DNA of 20,302 nt from an uncultured Bacteroides sp. (GCA_900553815.1 USEY01000061.1:1-20302); one strand, 5' to 3'; shown: positions 1 to 8,557, numbered from the stretch's first letter. Numbers and translations are program-made. The notes: generated from the sequence alone by a model not told the origin.

Positions 1-76
1 CTAACAGAGCAAAGCGAAGTGATAACTTCTATAACTTCTTAACTTCCAGTGAAATGTCAAATCCGAAACTTAAGCA
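1..76. repeat. Left arm of the window-bounding inverted repeat
   Basis: Positions 1-47 are the exact reverse complement of 20252-20298. Similarity continues to about position 76, with mismatches at 48, 52, 56, 64 and 75 (71 of 76 match). The arm contains short direct repeats of ATAACTTCT and a small hairpin, GAAGT-GATA-ACTTC. It lies downstream of the minus-strand operon that ends at 608. It may continue beyond the window edge. No recombinase is encoded between the arms. Confidence 0.95.
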
Positions 77-377
77 GTACAACAAAAGGATATAAATGGT
101 GAAACAAAGCCGGTGAAACGATACGGACGGAAAGACGAGGCCCGACGCTACAGAACAGCAACACTGTTCATCAGAAGCAAGCATACTTTCAGACAAACAA
201 ATCAGACAATATAGATTTCAACCGAGCACATTTCAAATAGTAATTTATCATTACACATACAAGACAATCCATTCTCACATTCTCTTCACTCTATCCATCC
301 CATTCATTTCAAATAAGCACATAACAGCATATAAATCAATACTATATAAAAACTTTTACAACACAACAAAGCTGTCG

Positions 378-411
378 AGGGGTCTATAGTGACCCCTGAC
401 CCCTGAACCCT
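378..411. repeat. Heptamer repeats with a 7-bp hairpin
   Basis: AGGGGTC at 378-384 pairs perfectly with GACCCCT at 391-397 across a 6-nt loop. GACCCCT is then repeated at 398-404, with a variant GAACCCT at 405-411, giving three heptamers in tandem. The role is unknown. Confidence 0.75.
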
Positions 412-473
412 ACAATAAATTTCACAAATACTAACACAACGAGCATAACCATCTGCATTTACCCCACATTTTT

Positions 474-552
474 CCGGCAATGTTTTAAGACAAATCCGGC
501 AATATTTTGATAGAAAAGCGGCAATGTTTTCATGCAAAACATTGCCGCTTTT
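474..552. repeat. Three 22-bp-spaced direct repeats ending in an inverted copy
   Basis: The core [C/G]CGGCAAT[G/A]TTTT occurs at 474-486, 496-508 and 518-530, exactly 22 bp apart. A fourth copy follows in inverted orientation within 536-552. The third and fourth copies form the large hairpin listed separately. With only three imperfect units and no associated genes this is not a CRISPR array; it resembles an intergenic repeat cluster. Confidence 0.8.
514..552 (-). terminator. Likely terminator of the eight-gene minus-strand operon
   Basis: AAAAGCGGCAATGTTTT at 514-530 is the exact reverse complement of 536-552, giving a 17-bp stem with the 5-nt loop CATGC. Read on the minus strand it lies about 55 nt after the last stop codon and ends in TTTT. 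The stem is flanked by A and T runs on both sides, so it could work in both directions. Confidence 0.65.
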
Positions 553-607
553 GAGGAAGGAGAATCTTAATTCAAAAGCTCTTCCATATAAAATTCTAAT
601 TCTAAAT

Positions 608-1681
608 TCACGTCAACCTGAACATAAGAGGCACCGTGTACGTCACACTCACCGGCTTTCCTTTTTGCTTGCCGGGTGTCCAGCGGGGCATGGAATTAAC
701 GACACGCAACGCCTCCTTGTCGAGAGAAGGATGAACAGACTTAATGACGCGTGCATTCATTATACGTCCGTCCTTGCCTATAACAAACTGTACAACCACC
801 CTGCCCTGAATGCCAGCCTCTTGGCAATCTTTCGGATATTTCATATTGCTCGACAGATAGTTCATGAAAGCAGCCTGACCTCCGGGGAACGCAGGCATTT
901 CTTCCACCGCGTCATAAACACGGTTATCATCCACCGTTTCTTTTCCTTCTACAGTTGACGGAAGATACTGTATCTCTACGGCTGGAGGCTCTATCGCATT
1001 CGTTTCTTTCTTTTCCGGTTTCTTCTCCGCCCCATCATCTACTATCGCCAGTGTTTCGGCAATCTGAGGTGCAGAAGGATAAATAAACGCACCATCTACA
1101 AGTACGCTTCCAACAAAATTCAGAACAAAAGGCATCTTCGAGTAACCGGCATCATTGTCTTTCCATGTTCCTTCAATTTTATCAGTCACTGTGGCCTCGA
1201 AACCCGATTCAAACACTAGCTTTCCGTCAACATAATTGCCATATTCGGTTTCCTCCCAGCCGTCATCTATGTTGTACTCCAACATAACTCCATTACTCTG
1301 ATTTACCATTATACTTGCTTGCAAAATAGAGTTTCCAATCGAACCTACCGCCAAATAGCGTTTGCCCTTAATTGGCAATTTTATTTTTCCATTTTCAAAC
1401 TCCAACTCATCCGACGACTGCGCCAATCCGGCCCGTTTATAGAGGTTTATAGCTATCTGATTATCTTTACGCACTCCCAACCCATGTTCATACATATAAC
1501 CCAAACACTTTTGTGCATTCGTACTACCAGCCTTAGCAGCCCTTTGCAGATAATGAAGCGCAATATCAAACTTTCGTTTATTATACAGGCTCAAACCTTC
1601 TTCTTCATCATGCTTATAACTCTGCGCAAACAATGTTGCGGAACAACTTATCCACAACAATATAGCAATTATTTGCCTCAT
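608..1681 (-). CDS. Exported Sel1-repeat protein with TonB C-terminal domain (distal copy)
   Basis: A 357-residue protein. Residues 1-20 form a signal peptide (hydrophobic core, then FAQS). About two Sel1-like (TPR-like) repeats follow, recognisable from AAKAGSTNAQKCLGYMYEHG. Residues 105-220 are a probable beta-rich stretch I do not recognise. From about 262 there is a TonB C-terminal domain with FPGGQAAFMNYLSSN, GIQGRVVVQFVIGKDG and SMPRWTPGKQKGKPV, close to the consensus of Bacteroidetes TonB homologues. It lacks the N-terminal membrane anchor and Pro-rich linker of an energizing TonB and instead appears secreted to the periplasm, so coupling to TonB-dependent receptors is doubtful. It is the last gene of the operon, 15 nt after its paralogue. 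No strong Shine-Dalgarno is visible, which is usual in this phylum. Confidence 0.85.
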   Translation of the reverse strand: MRQIIAILLWISCSATLFAQSYKHDEEEGLSLYNKRKFDIALHYLQRAAKAGSTNAQKCLGYMYEHGLGVRKDNQIAINLYKRAGLAQSSDELEFENGKIKLPIKGKRYLAVGSIGNSILQASIMVNQSNGVMLEYNIDDGWEETEYGNYVDGKLVFESGFEATVTDKIEGTWKDNDAGYSKMPFVLNFVGSVLVDGAFIYPSAPQIAETLAIVDDGAEKKPEKKETNAIEPPAVEIQYLPSTVEGKETVDDNRVYDAVEEMPAFPGGQAAFMNYLSSNMKYPKDCQEAGIQGRVVVQFVIGKDGRIMNARVIKSVHPSLDKEALRVVNSMPRWTPGKQKGKPVSVTYTVPLMFRLT

Positions 1682-1696
1682 TGTTTATCACTCTAA

Positions 1697-2779
1697 TTAG
1701 TTACCCAATACTCTTACAAACTCCACTTTTGCATTAAAAGATGGGAAAATAGACATGGACAACCGGCAAAGCGACCGACAAGGAAAGCCACCTTTGGTGG
1801 CAGGCGACCATCCTCGAAGCATTTTAGTCAGACGCATTACTTCTTCATCAACGCGTACATTGCAACGCCTTGTATATACCGGATTCTTCAGCGTACCATC
1901 CGTATCAATGATAAATTCAATGGTAGTAGTACCATTGCCGGCTCCCTCAATGGCAATAGAAGGTTTCCTCATGTTTTTTCTAAGAAATGCCACTATGGCC
2001 TGAGAGCCGCCTGGATACTGAGGAGCCCTAACAACTCTGGCTGCACGCTCGGCTTCCTCCTTGGCTGCAACAAGTACATTGGTAAGTGAATCGGCGGCAT
2101 ACGTATTCAAGCCTTTCAAGACTTCTATCGCAGCCGAATAATTACGCACCCGCCCCAGTCTCTGATAAATAACCGCCAAACGCATCCGAGCTCCTTCACT
2201 GTAATAAGCTGGCTTTTCTTTGGTATACCAAGCCTTTGCTTCCTCATAATTCTGAAGAGTACCTTCTCCGAAATAATACATATCACCCAATTTCTCATAC
2301 GCATAGCCACCCGTAGAGCTACGTTTCAGATATTCCAGTGCCTGACTGTAGTCTTGCGACGTGCCATAACCATAATAATAGCATAAGCCCAACTGGTATT
2401 CCCCTTCAGCACACCCTATTGTTGCGGCCTTTTTATAATAGGAAAATGCCTTTTCAGGACTTTTATCCACTCCAAAACCATTCTCATACAACCGCCCGAT
2501 ACTGACCATACCTGGTCCATAACCTGCGGCATCCGCCTTTTTATAAAGATTCATGGCTATCTGATAATTCTTGTCCACACCTAATCCCCGTTCGTACATA
2601 TAGCCCAGAAAATCCTGCGCCTTACTGCTACCCGCTTTGGCTGCCTTTTGCAAATAAGGAACTGCCGCCTCATACTGACGATTCTTATACAGACGAATTC
2701 CTGTTTCTTCGTCATAACTCTGTGCAAATACAGCCATTGCACAACTTATCCATATCCATATTGCTAATATCCGTTTCAT
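1697..2779 (-). CDS. Exported Sel1-repeat protein with divergent TonB C-terminal domain
   Basis: A 360-residue protein. The signal peptide starts MKRILAIWIWISC and ends near FAQS. About five Sel1 repeats cover residues 25-205 (LGYMYERGLGVDKNYQIAM, IGRLYENGFGVDKSPEKAF, LGLCYYYGYGTSQDYSQAL). After an Ala/Glu-rich linker there is a TonB_C-like domain from about residue 250 (PQYPGGSQAIVAFLRKNM, TIEFIIDTDGTLKNP, LRGWSPATKGG). This domain is more divergent than in the neighbouring paralogue, with GNGTTTIEF where the consensus has GRVVVQF. Sel1 repeats usually mediate protein-protein contacts. The start lies 3 nt after the upstream stop, and that junction matches the next one upstream, so translational coupling is likely. 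Specific function unknown. Confidence 0.85.
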   Translation of the reverse strand: MKRILAIWIWISCAMAVFAQSYDEETGIRLYKNRQYEAAVPYLQKAAKAGSSKAQDFLGYMYERGLGVDKNYQIAMNLYKKADAAGYGPGMVSIGRLYENGFGVDKSPEKAFSYYKKAATIGCAEGEYQLGLCYYYGYGTSQDYSQALEYLKRSSTGGYAYEKLGDMYYFGEGTLQNYEEAKAWYTKEKPAYYSEGARMRLAVIYQRLGRVRNYSAAIEVLKGLNTYAADSLTNVLVAAKEEAERAARVVRAPQYPGGSQAIVAFLRKNMRKPSIAIEGAGNGTTTIEFIIDTDGTLKNPVYTRRCNVRVDEEVMRLTKMLRGWSPATKGGFPCRSLCRLSMSIFPSFNAKVEFVRVLGN

Positions 2780-2782
2780 ATT

Positions 2783-4090
2783 TTATTTAGTTTTTTCATA
2801 AATCCTATATTCTTGTCCCCCTATAATATTCTTTCCTTTAAAGAAACATAAATCCTTTATCTGCAAGCCTCCGTTACCGGCACAAAACACAAGTAACATA
2901 CTGCATGGCTTATTGTCCGACACCATTTCAACACCTTTAAATTGACCATCCACATAAATCGCCTTTTTCTTTTGCGACCTGTCATAAGACAAGATAACAT
3001 GATGCCAGTTTCCATCCAACAACGAAGCTTGTACATCTTTAAATTGCCCAAACGGCCTATCCATGGAAACCTCATCGCCCACTTTAAACGCGAGTTGGTT
3101 GTTCAGAATACAAACCTGTGGAAATTCAGGATTATCTATATTTCCAGAGTAAAACGAATAGGCATAGAACAAGAAACCATTTTTCGGCTCTACATCAGTA
3201 GCCTTCATATTGAAAGATATGACAAACCGGTTTCCCAAGGACTGACTTGCCTTGACCACTTTCTTCTGAAGTGCCGGAATATCCAGCATATCCGAAGAGT
3301 TTCCTTCCCCCAGCTGAGGCTTGATGCACGCACTAAAAAAATCTACATTATCCTTACCCATTTGAATCAAATAACCATATTTTTCCTCCAACTCCTTCAC
3401 CTTTTCAGGATAAGTCTTCCTATACAAATCCAATATTCTGCCTGCCTCTACCAAATTCTTATCATAGTCATTGCTAAAGCTAACAGCCGTCATGTCACAC
3501 AACAAATCTATCAAATCAACCAAAGAAGTAGCCTCAAAGACATCTCGCTTCATTGCTTCCATAAACATTTCATAAGACTTCTTGCCGTCACCAAGTTTTT
3601 TATAAAAAGTACCCAAGTTGTTATAGACAAGCTCCAATCCCAGTCTGAGTGCGTTTAGATAAGCCTCTTTAGCCTCTTCCTGTTTATCATCTCCCCAAAA
3701 ACCGACCCTATAAAAGTCGCCTAAAGTCCTATATGCAAGTGCGTAGTCCAAAGAAGCCGCTTTCTTAAGCAAACGAAGCATCTCTTGGTCATCGTCTACG
3801 ACAAAAGCCATATGATACATAGACGGTGCATAGTTTGCCTGAATAGCCCGATTGTACATATTGCGCATAATCGTTTCATTCTCCTCCACACCCCATCCGT
3901 AGCTATACATCTGTCCCAAGCAATCCAATGCTTTTAAGCTGCCCGCCTTGGCTGCACGTTGCAGAAAAGGAAGTGCCTGGCTATATTGCCCTTCATTAAA
4001 ATAGCGTACACCTACTGTTTCGTCATAGTTTTGAGCAAATGCAAACGACAGGCAGGTCAGGCATAAAAGTATTGACAATATCCGTTTCAT
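2783..4090 (-). CDS. Exported Sel1-repeat protein with LamG-like C-terminal domain (copy 2)
   Basis: A 435-residue protein. The signal peptide is MKRILSILLCLTCLSFAFAQ. Sel1/TPR-like helical repeats follow to about residue 210 (AAKAGSLKALDCLGQMYSYG, YRTLGDFYRVGF, YNNLGTFYKKLGDGKKSYEM). Then comes a helical segment ending in EKVKELEEKYG and, from about 285, a concanavalin-A/LamG-like beta domain with LLDGNWHHVILSYDRSQKKK and AIYVDGQFKG, the classic LamG_3 signature. Such domains often bind glycans or other surface ligands; that role is inferred here. It is a tandem paralogue of the gene directly upstream and shares a 137-bp identical DNA block with it. The 3-nt gap to each neighbour suggests one transcript and coupled translation. 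Confidence 0.85.
   Translation of the reverse strand: MKRILSILLCLTCLSFAFAQNYDETVGVRYFNEGQYSQALPFLQRAAKAGSLKALDCLGQMYSYGWGVEENETIMRNMYNRAIQANYAPSMYHMAFVVDDDQEMLRLLKKAASLDYALAYRTLGDFYRVGFWGDDKQEEAKEAYLNALRLGLELVYNNLGTFYKKLGDGKKSYEMFMEAMKRDVFEATSLVDLIDLLCDMTAVSFSNDYDKNLVEAGRILDLYRKTYPEKVKELEEKYGYLIQMGKDNVDFFSACIKPQLGEGNSSDMLDIPALQKKVVKASQSLGNRFVISFNMKATDVEPKNGFLFYAYSFYSGNIDNPEFPQVCILNNQLAFKVGDEVSMDRPFGQFKDVQASLLDGNWHHVILSYDRSQKKKAIYVDGQFKGVEMVSDNKPCSMLLVFCAGNGGLQIKDLCFFKGKNIIGGQEYRIYEKTK
3378..3514 (-). repeat. 137-bp direct repeat, copy in the downstream Sel1/LamG gene
   Basis: Identical base for base to 4704-4840 (offset 1326). It encodes the shared segment from near DLLCDMTAVSFSNDYDKNL to KVKELEEKYG. 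Flanking coding sequence differs frequently, so the identity is local and suggests recent gene conversion or recombination. Confidence 0.9.
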
Positions 4091-4093
4091 ATT

Positions 4094-5416
4094 TTATTTG
4101 TCGTTTTTATATATAACACGTTCAAATATAGGGTCAAGAGTATTATTTCTGAAAAAACGCAGTTTCTTAATTTGTAAACCTCCGCTCCCCGCACAAAAGA
4201 CAAGTCTCATATAATACACGTGGTTATTATCTGAAACATATTCATTCCCTTTAAACTGGCCATCCACATAAATTACCTTTTTCTTTTGTACCCTATCATA
4301 AGTTAAAATAATGTGATGCCAGTTACCGTCTAAAAGCGAAGACTGAACGTTCTTAAACTGCTTAAAAGGTAAAGCCAAATAAGTTTCTGCCCCCAATTTA
4401 AAACTAAATTGACTGTTCTTAATACAAGCTTGTGGAAACCTAGGATGATCAACATCACCACCATAAAACAAAAAACCATTTTTGGGTTCCACATCGGTAG
4501 CTTTCATACTGAAAGAGATAATAAATTTATCACCAAAGTATTGAGGATACATGACAGCCTTCTTCTGAAAAGCTGGTATAGACAATACATCCTCAGCATT
4601 AGCAACACCTTCGCTCAGTTTTGGCATATAACTCGAGTTAAGAAATTCCTCATTTTCCCGAGCAATTTTAATTCGCCCTTTTCCATGGGAAATTTCCTCA
4701 CCGTATTTTTCCTCCAACTCCTTCACCTTTTCAGGATAAGTCTTCCTATACAAATCCAATATTCTGCCTGCCTCTACCAAATTCTTATCATAGTCATTGC
4801 TAAAGCTAACAGCCGTCATGTCACACAACAAATCTATCAAGTTAACCAAAGAAGTCTCCCCAAAGACATCTCGCTTCATTGCTTCCATAAACATCTCATA
4901 AGACTTCTTACCGTCACCGAGCCGTTTATAAACAGTACCCAAATTGTTGTATGCAAAATTATCCCCCAGTCTGAGTGCGTTTAGATAAGCCTCCTTAGCC
5001 TCTTCCAGCTTATTATCTCCCCAAAAACCGACTTCATAAAAGTCGCCTAAAGTCATATATGCAAGTGCGTAGTCCAAAGAAGCTGCTTTCTTAAGCAAAC
5101 GAAGCCTCTCTTGGGCATCGTCTACAAAAATAGCCATTTTATGCATAGACGGCGCATAGTTTGCCTGAATAGCCCGATTGAACATATTGCGCATAATCGT
5201 TTCATTCTTCTCCACACCCCATCCGTTGCCATACATCGCTCCCAAGCAGTCCAATGCCTTTAAGCTGCCCGCCTTGGCTGCACGTTGCAGAAAAGGAAGT
5301 GCCTGGCTATATCGCCCCTCATAAAAATAACGTACACCTACTGTTTCATCATTGTTTTGGGCAAAAGCAAACGATAGGCAGGTCAGGCATAAAAGTATTG
5401 ACAATATCCGTTTCAT
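4094..5416 (-). CDS. Exported Sel1-repeat protein with LamG-like C-terminal domain (copy 1)
   Basis: About 440 residues, with the same architecture as the gene downstream: signal peptide MKRILSILLCLTCLSFAFAQ, Sel1/TPR-like repeats, then a LamG-like domain (LLDGNWHHIILTYDRVQKKK, VIYVDGQFKG). An in-frame ATG at 5425 would add MKS and overlap the upstream stop in ATGA. I prefer 5416 because both downstream paralogues begin at MKRIL and because the purine run GGGAAG sits 9 nt before this ATG but directly against the earlier one. The LamG domain is shorter than in copy 2 (FYGGDVDHPRF against FYAYSFYSGNIDNPEF) and more diverged than the Sel1 half. Molecular role unknown; envelope location is supported by the signal peptide. 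Confidence 0.83.
   Translation of the reverse strand: MKRILSILLCLTCLSFAFAQNNDETVGVRYFYEGRYSQALPFLQRAAKAGSLKALDCLGAMYGNGWGVEKNETIMRNMFNRAIQANYAPSMHKMAIFVDDAQERLRLLKKAASLDYALAYMTLGDFYEVGFWGDNKLEEAKEAYLNALRLGDNFAYNNLGTVYKRLGDGKKSYEMFMEAMKRDVFGETSLVNLIDLLCDMTAVSFSNDYDKNLVEAGRILDLYRKTYPEKVKELEEKYGEEISHGKGRIKIARENEEFLNSSYMPKLSEGVANAEDVLSIPAFQKKAVMYPQYFGDKFIISFSMKATDVEPKNGFLFYGGDVDHPRFPQACIKNSQFSFKLGAETYLALPFKQFKNVQSSLLDGNWHHIILTYDRVQKKKVIYVDGQFKGNEYVSDNNHVYYMRLVFCAGSGGLQIKKLRFFRNNTLDPIFERVIYKNDK
4704..4840 (-). repeat. 137-bp direct repeat, copy in the upstream Sel1/LamG gene
   Basis: Partner of 3378-3514, in the same orientation. Recombination between the two copies would delete 1326 bp and leave one in-frame hybrid Sel1/LamG gene, because 1326 is divisible by three. 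Confidence 0.9.
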
Positions 5417-5421
5417 AGATT

Positions 5422-6963
5422 TCATCTTCCCACTTTTTTTATCGGTTTATCGCTCACGTTCATGATAAGACTACGAAACTCGCCATTCGACGAATTAATA
5501 TCCTGCACAAACTGTACATACATTCCCGAAGCGCTACGCCCGTCTTTCACCTGCAAAGCATTGGCAAGTCCTTTGGCAACCTCGCCGGTCTTTGACTTTT
5601 TAGACAAACTGATGTTCAGGGAAAGATAATCAATCTTGGCATTCGGTATATCCTGTATTTCTGTTCCCCACCATCCGTCAGACACTTCTTGTGTGAATGT
5701 GCCGTGGGCTGTTATCGTATATTCCAAATCGCGCGAATATTTGCACTCAGCCAGAACGGCTCTATCGCTCAAATTATATTTCTGACGAAATACACTAATA
5801 GAAGTTTCTGAAATTTTCATACCATTGAACTTATTGCCGGAAAATAATGAAGCTATATGACTGACAGCACCTTCCACATCGAAATATTGAGAAGTAACGG
5901 TCCGTTTAAACAAACTCTCCAATACTAATGGACTACCAACATCATCAAACTGCGGATTAGCTACAAAATTCCCATCTTTGTTAATCAAGCCAAACTTATC
6001 ACCTTGTAACACAATAGCTACGTCTCCATTGAAGGGTAAAGCATAATCAAACTGAGGATTAATGACATACTTACCATTTTTATCTATAAATCCCCACTTA
6101 TCACCTGAGCAAACTGGGGCTAAGTCCGAATTACCAAAAAGGAGAGCTCTATCAAACTGAGGATTAATCACAATCTTACCTTTACCATCACACCAGCCGA
6201 ACTGTGTTCCCATCTGTATTACATATTTACCATTATCCTCTATCATTTCCTGAAATTGAGGATTAATTACATATTTACCATTCTTATCAATCACACCATA
6301 TTGGCCGTTTGAACATACAATTGCCTTGCCATTAACAAACGGCCTCGCCTCATCAAACTGACAATTAATGACAAGTTTACCATTATTATTCACATACCCC
6401 CTGTTACCATGCTCTTTCACTACCGCTAATCCGTCAAAGAAATCTGACTCAAAAGAATAATTATCCTGCAATTCAAACACCGTCTTTCCATATTTGTCTA
6501 TAACCCACTCTTTTCCTCCGTCACCTTCTACAACGGCCAATCCTTCACGAAATGAATGAAACTCACGTCCTTTTTTATAAGCGAACAATACCTTGCCCGA
6601 ATTGTCTACCAATTCAGGCGCACAGTCAGGCTTTACCATCCAGACACAACCATCCGAAAATAACGCTGCCTCCGTATACACAGGATTTACTACATATTTC
6701 CCATTTTCGTCTATCAATCCGAATTTTTCATCACTATAATTTCCCATATTTACTACGGATACTCCGTCTGTAAAGAAAGAAACGCAACTGAATTGCGGGT
6801 TAATCACATATTCTCCCTTATGATTAACAAATCCCCATTTATTTCCCTGTTTTACAGCAATCAGTTCACTGTCAACACCTACCAGACCGTTTCCACCCGA
6901 AGAACAAGACATCCATATTGCCACACTGACAAGAAGAGCCAAAAACTTACATGTTTTCATCAT
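5422..6963 (-). CDS. WG-repeat lipoprotein (copy 2)
   Basis: A 513-residue protein. The hydrophobic signal ends in WMSC, a plausible lipobox with Cys near residue 20 followed by SSGGNGLVG. About nine WG (WG_beta_rep) repeats cover residues 35-340, typified by KWGFVNHKGEYVINPQFS, YGVIDKNGKYVINPQFQ and WGFIDKNGKYVINPQFD. WG repeats form beta structures of mostly unknown function. A C-terminal domain of about 160 residues (MKISETSISVFRQKYNLSD, GTFTQEVSDGWWGTE, KDGRSASGMYVQF) is conserved in the neighbouring paralogue and I do not recognise it. The second Met, at 6960, is an equally good start because the paralogue begins MKT. Its stop overlaps the earlier possible ATG of the downstream Sel1/LamG gene. 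The Cys is not followed by an obvious acidic surface-export signal. Confidence 0.87.
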   Translation of the reverse strand: MMKTCKFLALLVSVAIWMSCSSGGNGLVGVDSELIAVKQGNKWGFVNHKGEYVINPQFSCVSFFTDGVSVVNMGNYSDEKFGLIDENGKYVVNPVYTEAALFSDGCVWMVKPDCAPELVDNSGKVLFAYKKGREFHSFREGLAVVEGDGGKEWVIDKYGKTVFELQDNYSFESDFFDGLAVVKEHGNRGYVNNNGKLVINCQFDEARPFVNGKAIVCSNGQYGVIDKNGKYVINPQFQEMIEDNGKYVIQMGTQFGWCDGKGKIVINPQFDRALLFGNSDLAPVCSGDKWGFIDKNGKYVINPQFDYALPFNGDVAIVLQGDKFGLINKDGNFVANPQFDDVGSPLVLESLFKRTVTSQYFDVEGAVSHIASLFSGNKFNGMKISETSISVFRQKYNLSDRAVLAECKYSRDLEYTITAHGTFTQEVSDGWWGTEIQDIPNAKIDYLSLNISLSKKSKTGEVAKGLANALQVKDGRSASGMYVQFVQDINSSNGEFRSLIMNVSDKPIKKVGR

Positions 6964-7024
6964 ACTTATTATTACATTTTACACTTATACATCGTCTCTC
7001 AATCAAAAAAAATATTTTCTCCAC

Positions 7025-8557
7025 TCAATCCTTTATAGGCTTGTCACTAACCCTTAGTCGCAGAGGAAGATAATCTACCTTTGGGCCTTCATATTTCTCC
7101 AATTTGATATACATTCCCGAAGCTGTGCGTCCATCCTTTATCTGTAAAGCATTGGTCAGACCTTCCATAATTTCATCCGTCTTAGAATTAGCATCCATAC
7201 GCGGATATATACAAAGTAAAATATAATCGAGCTTGGCATCGGGCAAATACTTTGTTTCCGTACCCCACCAGCCGTCAGATACTTCCTGAAAGAATGTACC
7301 ATAAGCTATAAACTTATAACTCATATCGCGCGAAAAATCAAAATCAACCTCCTCACCATACTCCAAGCCATATTTTTTACGGAAAGAGTCAATAGAAGTC
7401 TCTGAAATCTTCATGCCATCCAACTTATCTCCATCAAAAAGAGAGGACAAAAATTCAACGATATTTTCTATATTAAAATACAGGGAGATAAGATACCTGT
7501 GAGAGGAATCGCCCACATGTTGCCGTCCCTTCATCTCATCAAACTGTGGAACCGCCACATATTCTCCTTTTCCATTCACCAAGCCCCACTTACCATTTAC
7601 TTCCACCGGAGCGGTCTCTCCATAAAAAGAATCAGCAAAATCAAATTGAGGATTAATCACATATTTGCCTTTTCTATCAATAAAACCGAACTTATCGTCC
7701 GTACATGCCGGTGCCAAATCAGCGTGAAAGAATGGCATGGCTCTCTCAAACTGTGGATTAATAATGATTTTGCCTTTATCATCGCACCAACCATAGGCAT
7801 CTCCCATTTGTATCAGATAAATGTCACCATCCGCCATCATAAACTGGAACTGCGGATTAATCACATATTTGCCTTTGGTATTAATTACTCCATACTGCCA
7901 ATTGGAACGCACAACAGCCTTACCGCCTACAAATGGTTCAGCCTGTTCAAACTGGCAATTAATAACAACCTTACCATTGTTATTCACATAGCCTCTGTTC
8001 CCTTTATCATCTTCCACCACAGCAAATCCCTCAAAGAATTCTGATTTAAAGGAATATCCTTTGGGCAACTCAAACACAGTGTTCCCTTTTTTATCAATGG
8101 CCCAATACTTGTCTCCATCACCTTTTATAATGGCCAATCCTTCCCTAAAACTATATACATCACGCCCTTTCTTATACTTCAACAACACTTTTCCTGTCTT
8201 ATCAATCAATTCCGGCGAATCTTCTTCTTTCACCACCCAGGCACATCCTTCGGAAAATGCTGTAACATACTCATATTCATTACTCAGCAATCGTTTTCCT
8301 TCCTCATCTATAAAACCAGATTTAACATCGGGGAAATTTCTTATAAAATACGGAGCAATCCCTTCAGAAAAATAACCTACTTCGCTAAATTGTGGATTAA
8401 TCACATATTCTCCTTTCTGATTGATGAATCCCCATTTTTCTCCTTGGGCTATCGGAATAAGCTTCATTTCATTGCCGACCAGACTGTTTCCGCCAGAAGA
8501 ACAAGATATACACGTAGTGACACAAACGACACCAACCAATAATTTAATTGTTTTCAT
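7025..8557 (-). CDS. WG-repeat lipoprotein (copy 1)
   Basis: A 510-residue paralogue of the next gene. Signal sequence MKTIKLLVGVVCVTTCISC with probable lipidated Cys19, then SSGGNSLVG as in copy 2. About nine WG repeats (KWGFINQKGEYVINPQFS, YGVINTKGKYVINPQFQ, FGFIDRKGKYVINPQFD, KWGLVNGKGEYVAVPQFD) are followed by the same C-terminal domain (MKISETSIDSFRKKYGLE, GTFFQEVSDGWWGTE, KDGRTASGMYIKL) ending DKPIKD. Residue -3 of the lipobox is Cys rather than the usual Leu/Val/Ile, so lipidation is likely but not certain. A 45-nt gap separates it from the upstream BACON lipoprotein gene and a 61-nt gap from copy 2. Specific role unknown. Confidence 0.87.
   Translation of the reverse strand: MKTIKLLVGVVCVTTCISCSSGGNSLVGNEMKLIPIAQGEKWGFINQKGEYVINPQFSEVGYFSEGIAPYFIRNFPDVKSGFIDEEGKRLLSNEYEYVTAFSEGCAWVVKEEDSPELIDKTGKVLLKYKKGRDVYSFREGLAIIKGDGDKYWAIDKKGNTVFELPKGYSFKSEFFEGFAVVEDDKGNRGYVNNNGKVVINCQFEQAEPFVGGKAVVRSNWQYGVINTKGKYVINPQFQFMMADGDIYLIQMGDAYGWCDDKGKIIINPQFERAMPFFHADLAPACTDDKFGFIDRKGKYVINPQFDFADSFYGETAPVEVNGKWGLVNGKGEYVAVPQFDEMKGRQHVGDSSHRYLISLYFNIENIVEFLSSLFDGDKLDGMKISETSIDSFRKKYGLEYGEEVDFDFSRDMSYKFIAYGTFFQEVSDGWWGTETKYLPDAKLDYILLCIYPRMDANSKTDEIMEGLTNALQIKDGRTASGMYIKLEKYEGPKVDYLPLRLRVSDKPIKD

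Larger units (their letters stand above)
77..607. other. Gene-free region downstream of the Sel1/TonB operon
   Basis: I see no supportable gene here. It holds a heptamer repeat with hairpin (378-411) and a 22-bp repeat cluster with a strong hairpin (474-552). Positions 77-377 are AT-rich and contain nothing I recognise. A 77-codon minus-strand reading frame at 304-537 starts inside the repeat cluster and looks like translated repeat. Confidence 0.7.

Noticed and set aside
474..530. CRISPR-like array
   Set aside because: Units are only about 13 bp conserved with 9-bp spacers, there are three copies, and no cas genes are present.
304..537. 77-codon minus-strand reading frame
   Set aside because: Its first third is translation of the 22-bp repeat cluster and hairpin, the rest has no recognisable protein character, and it lies in the operon's 3' region.
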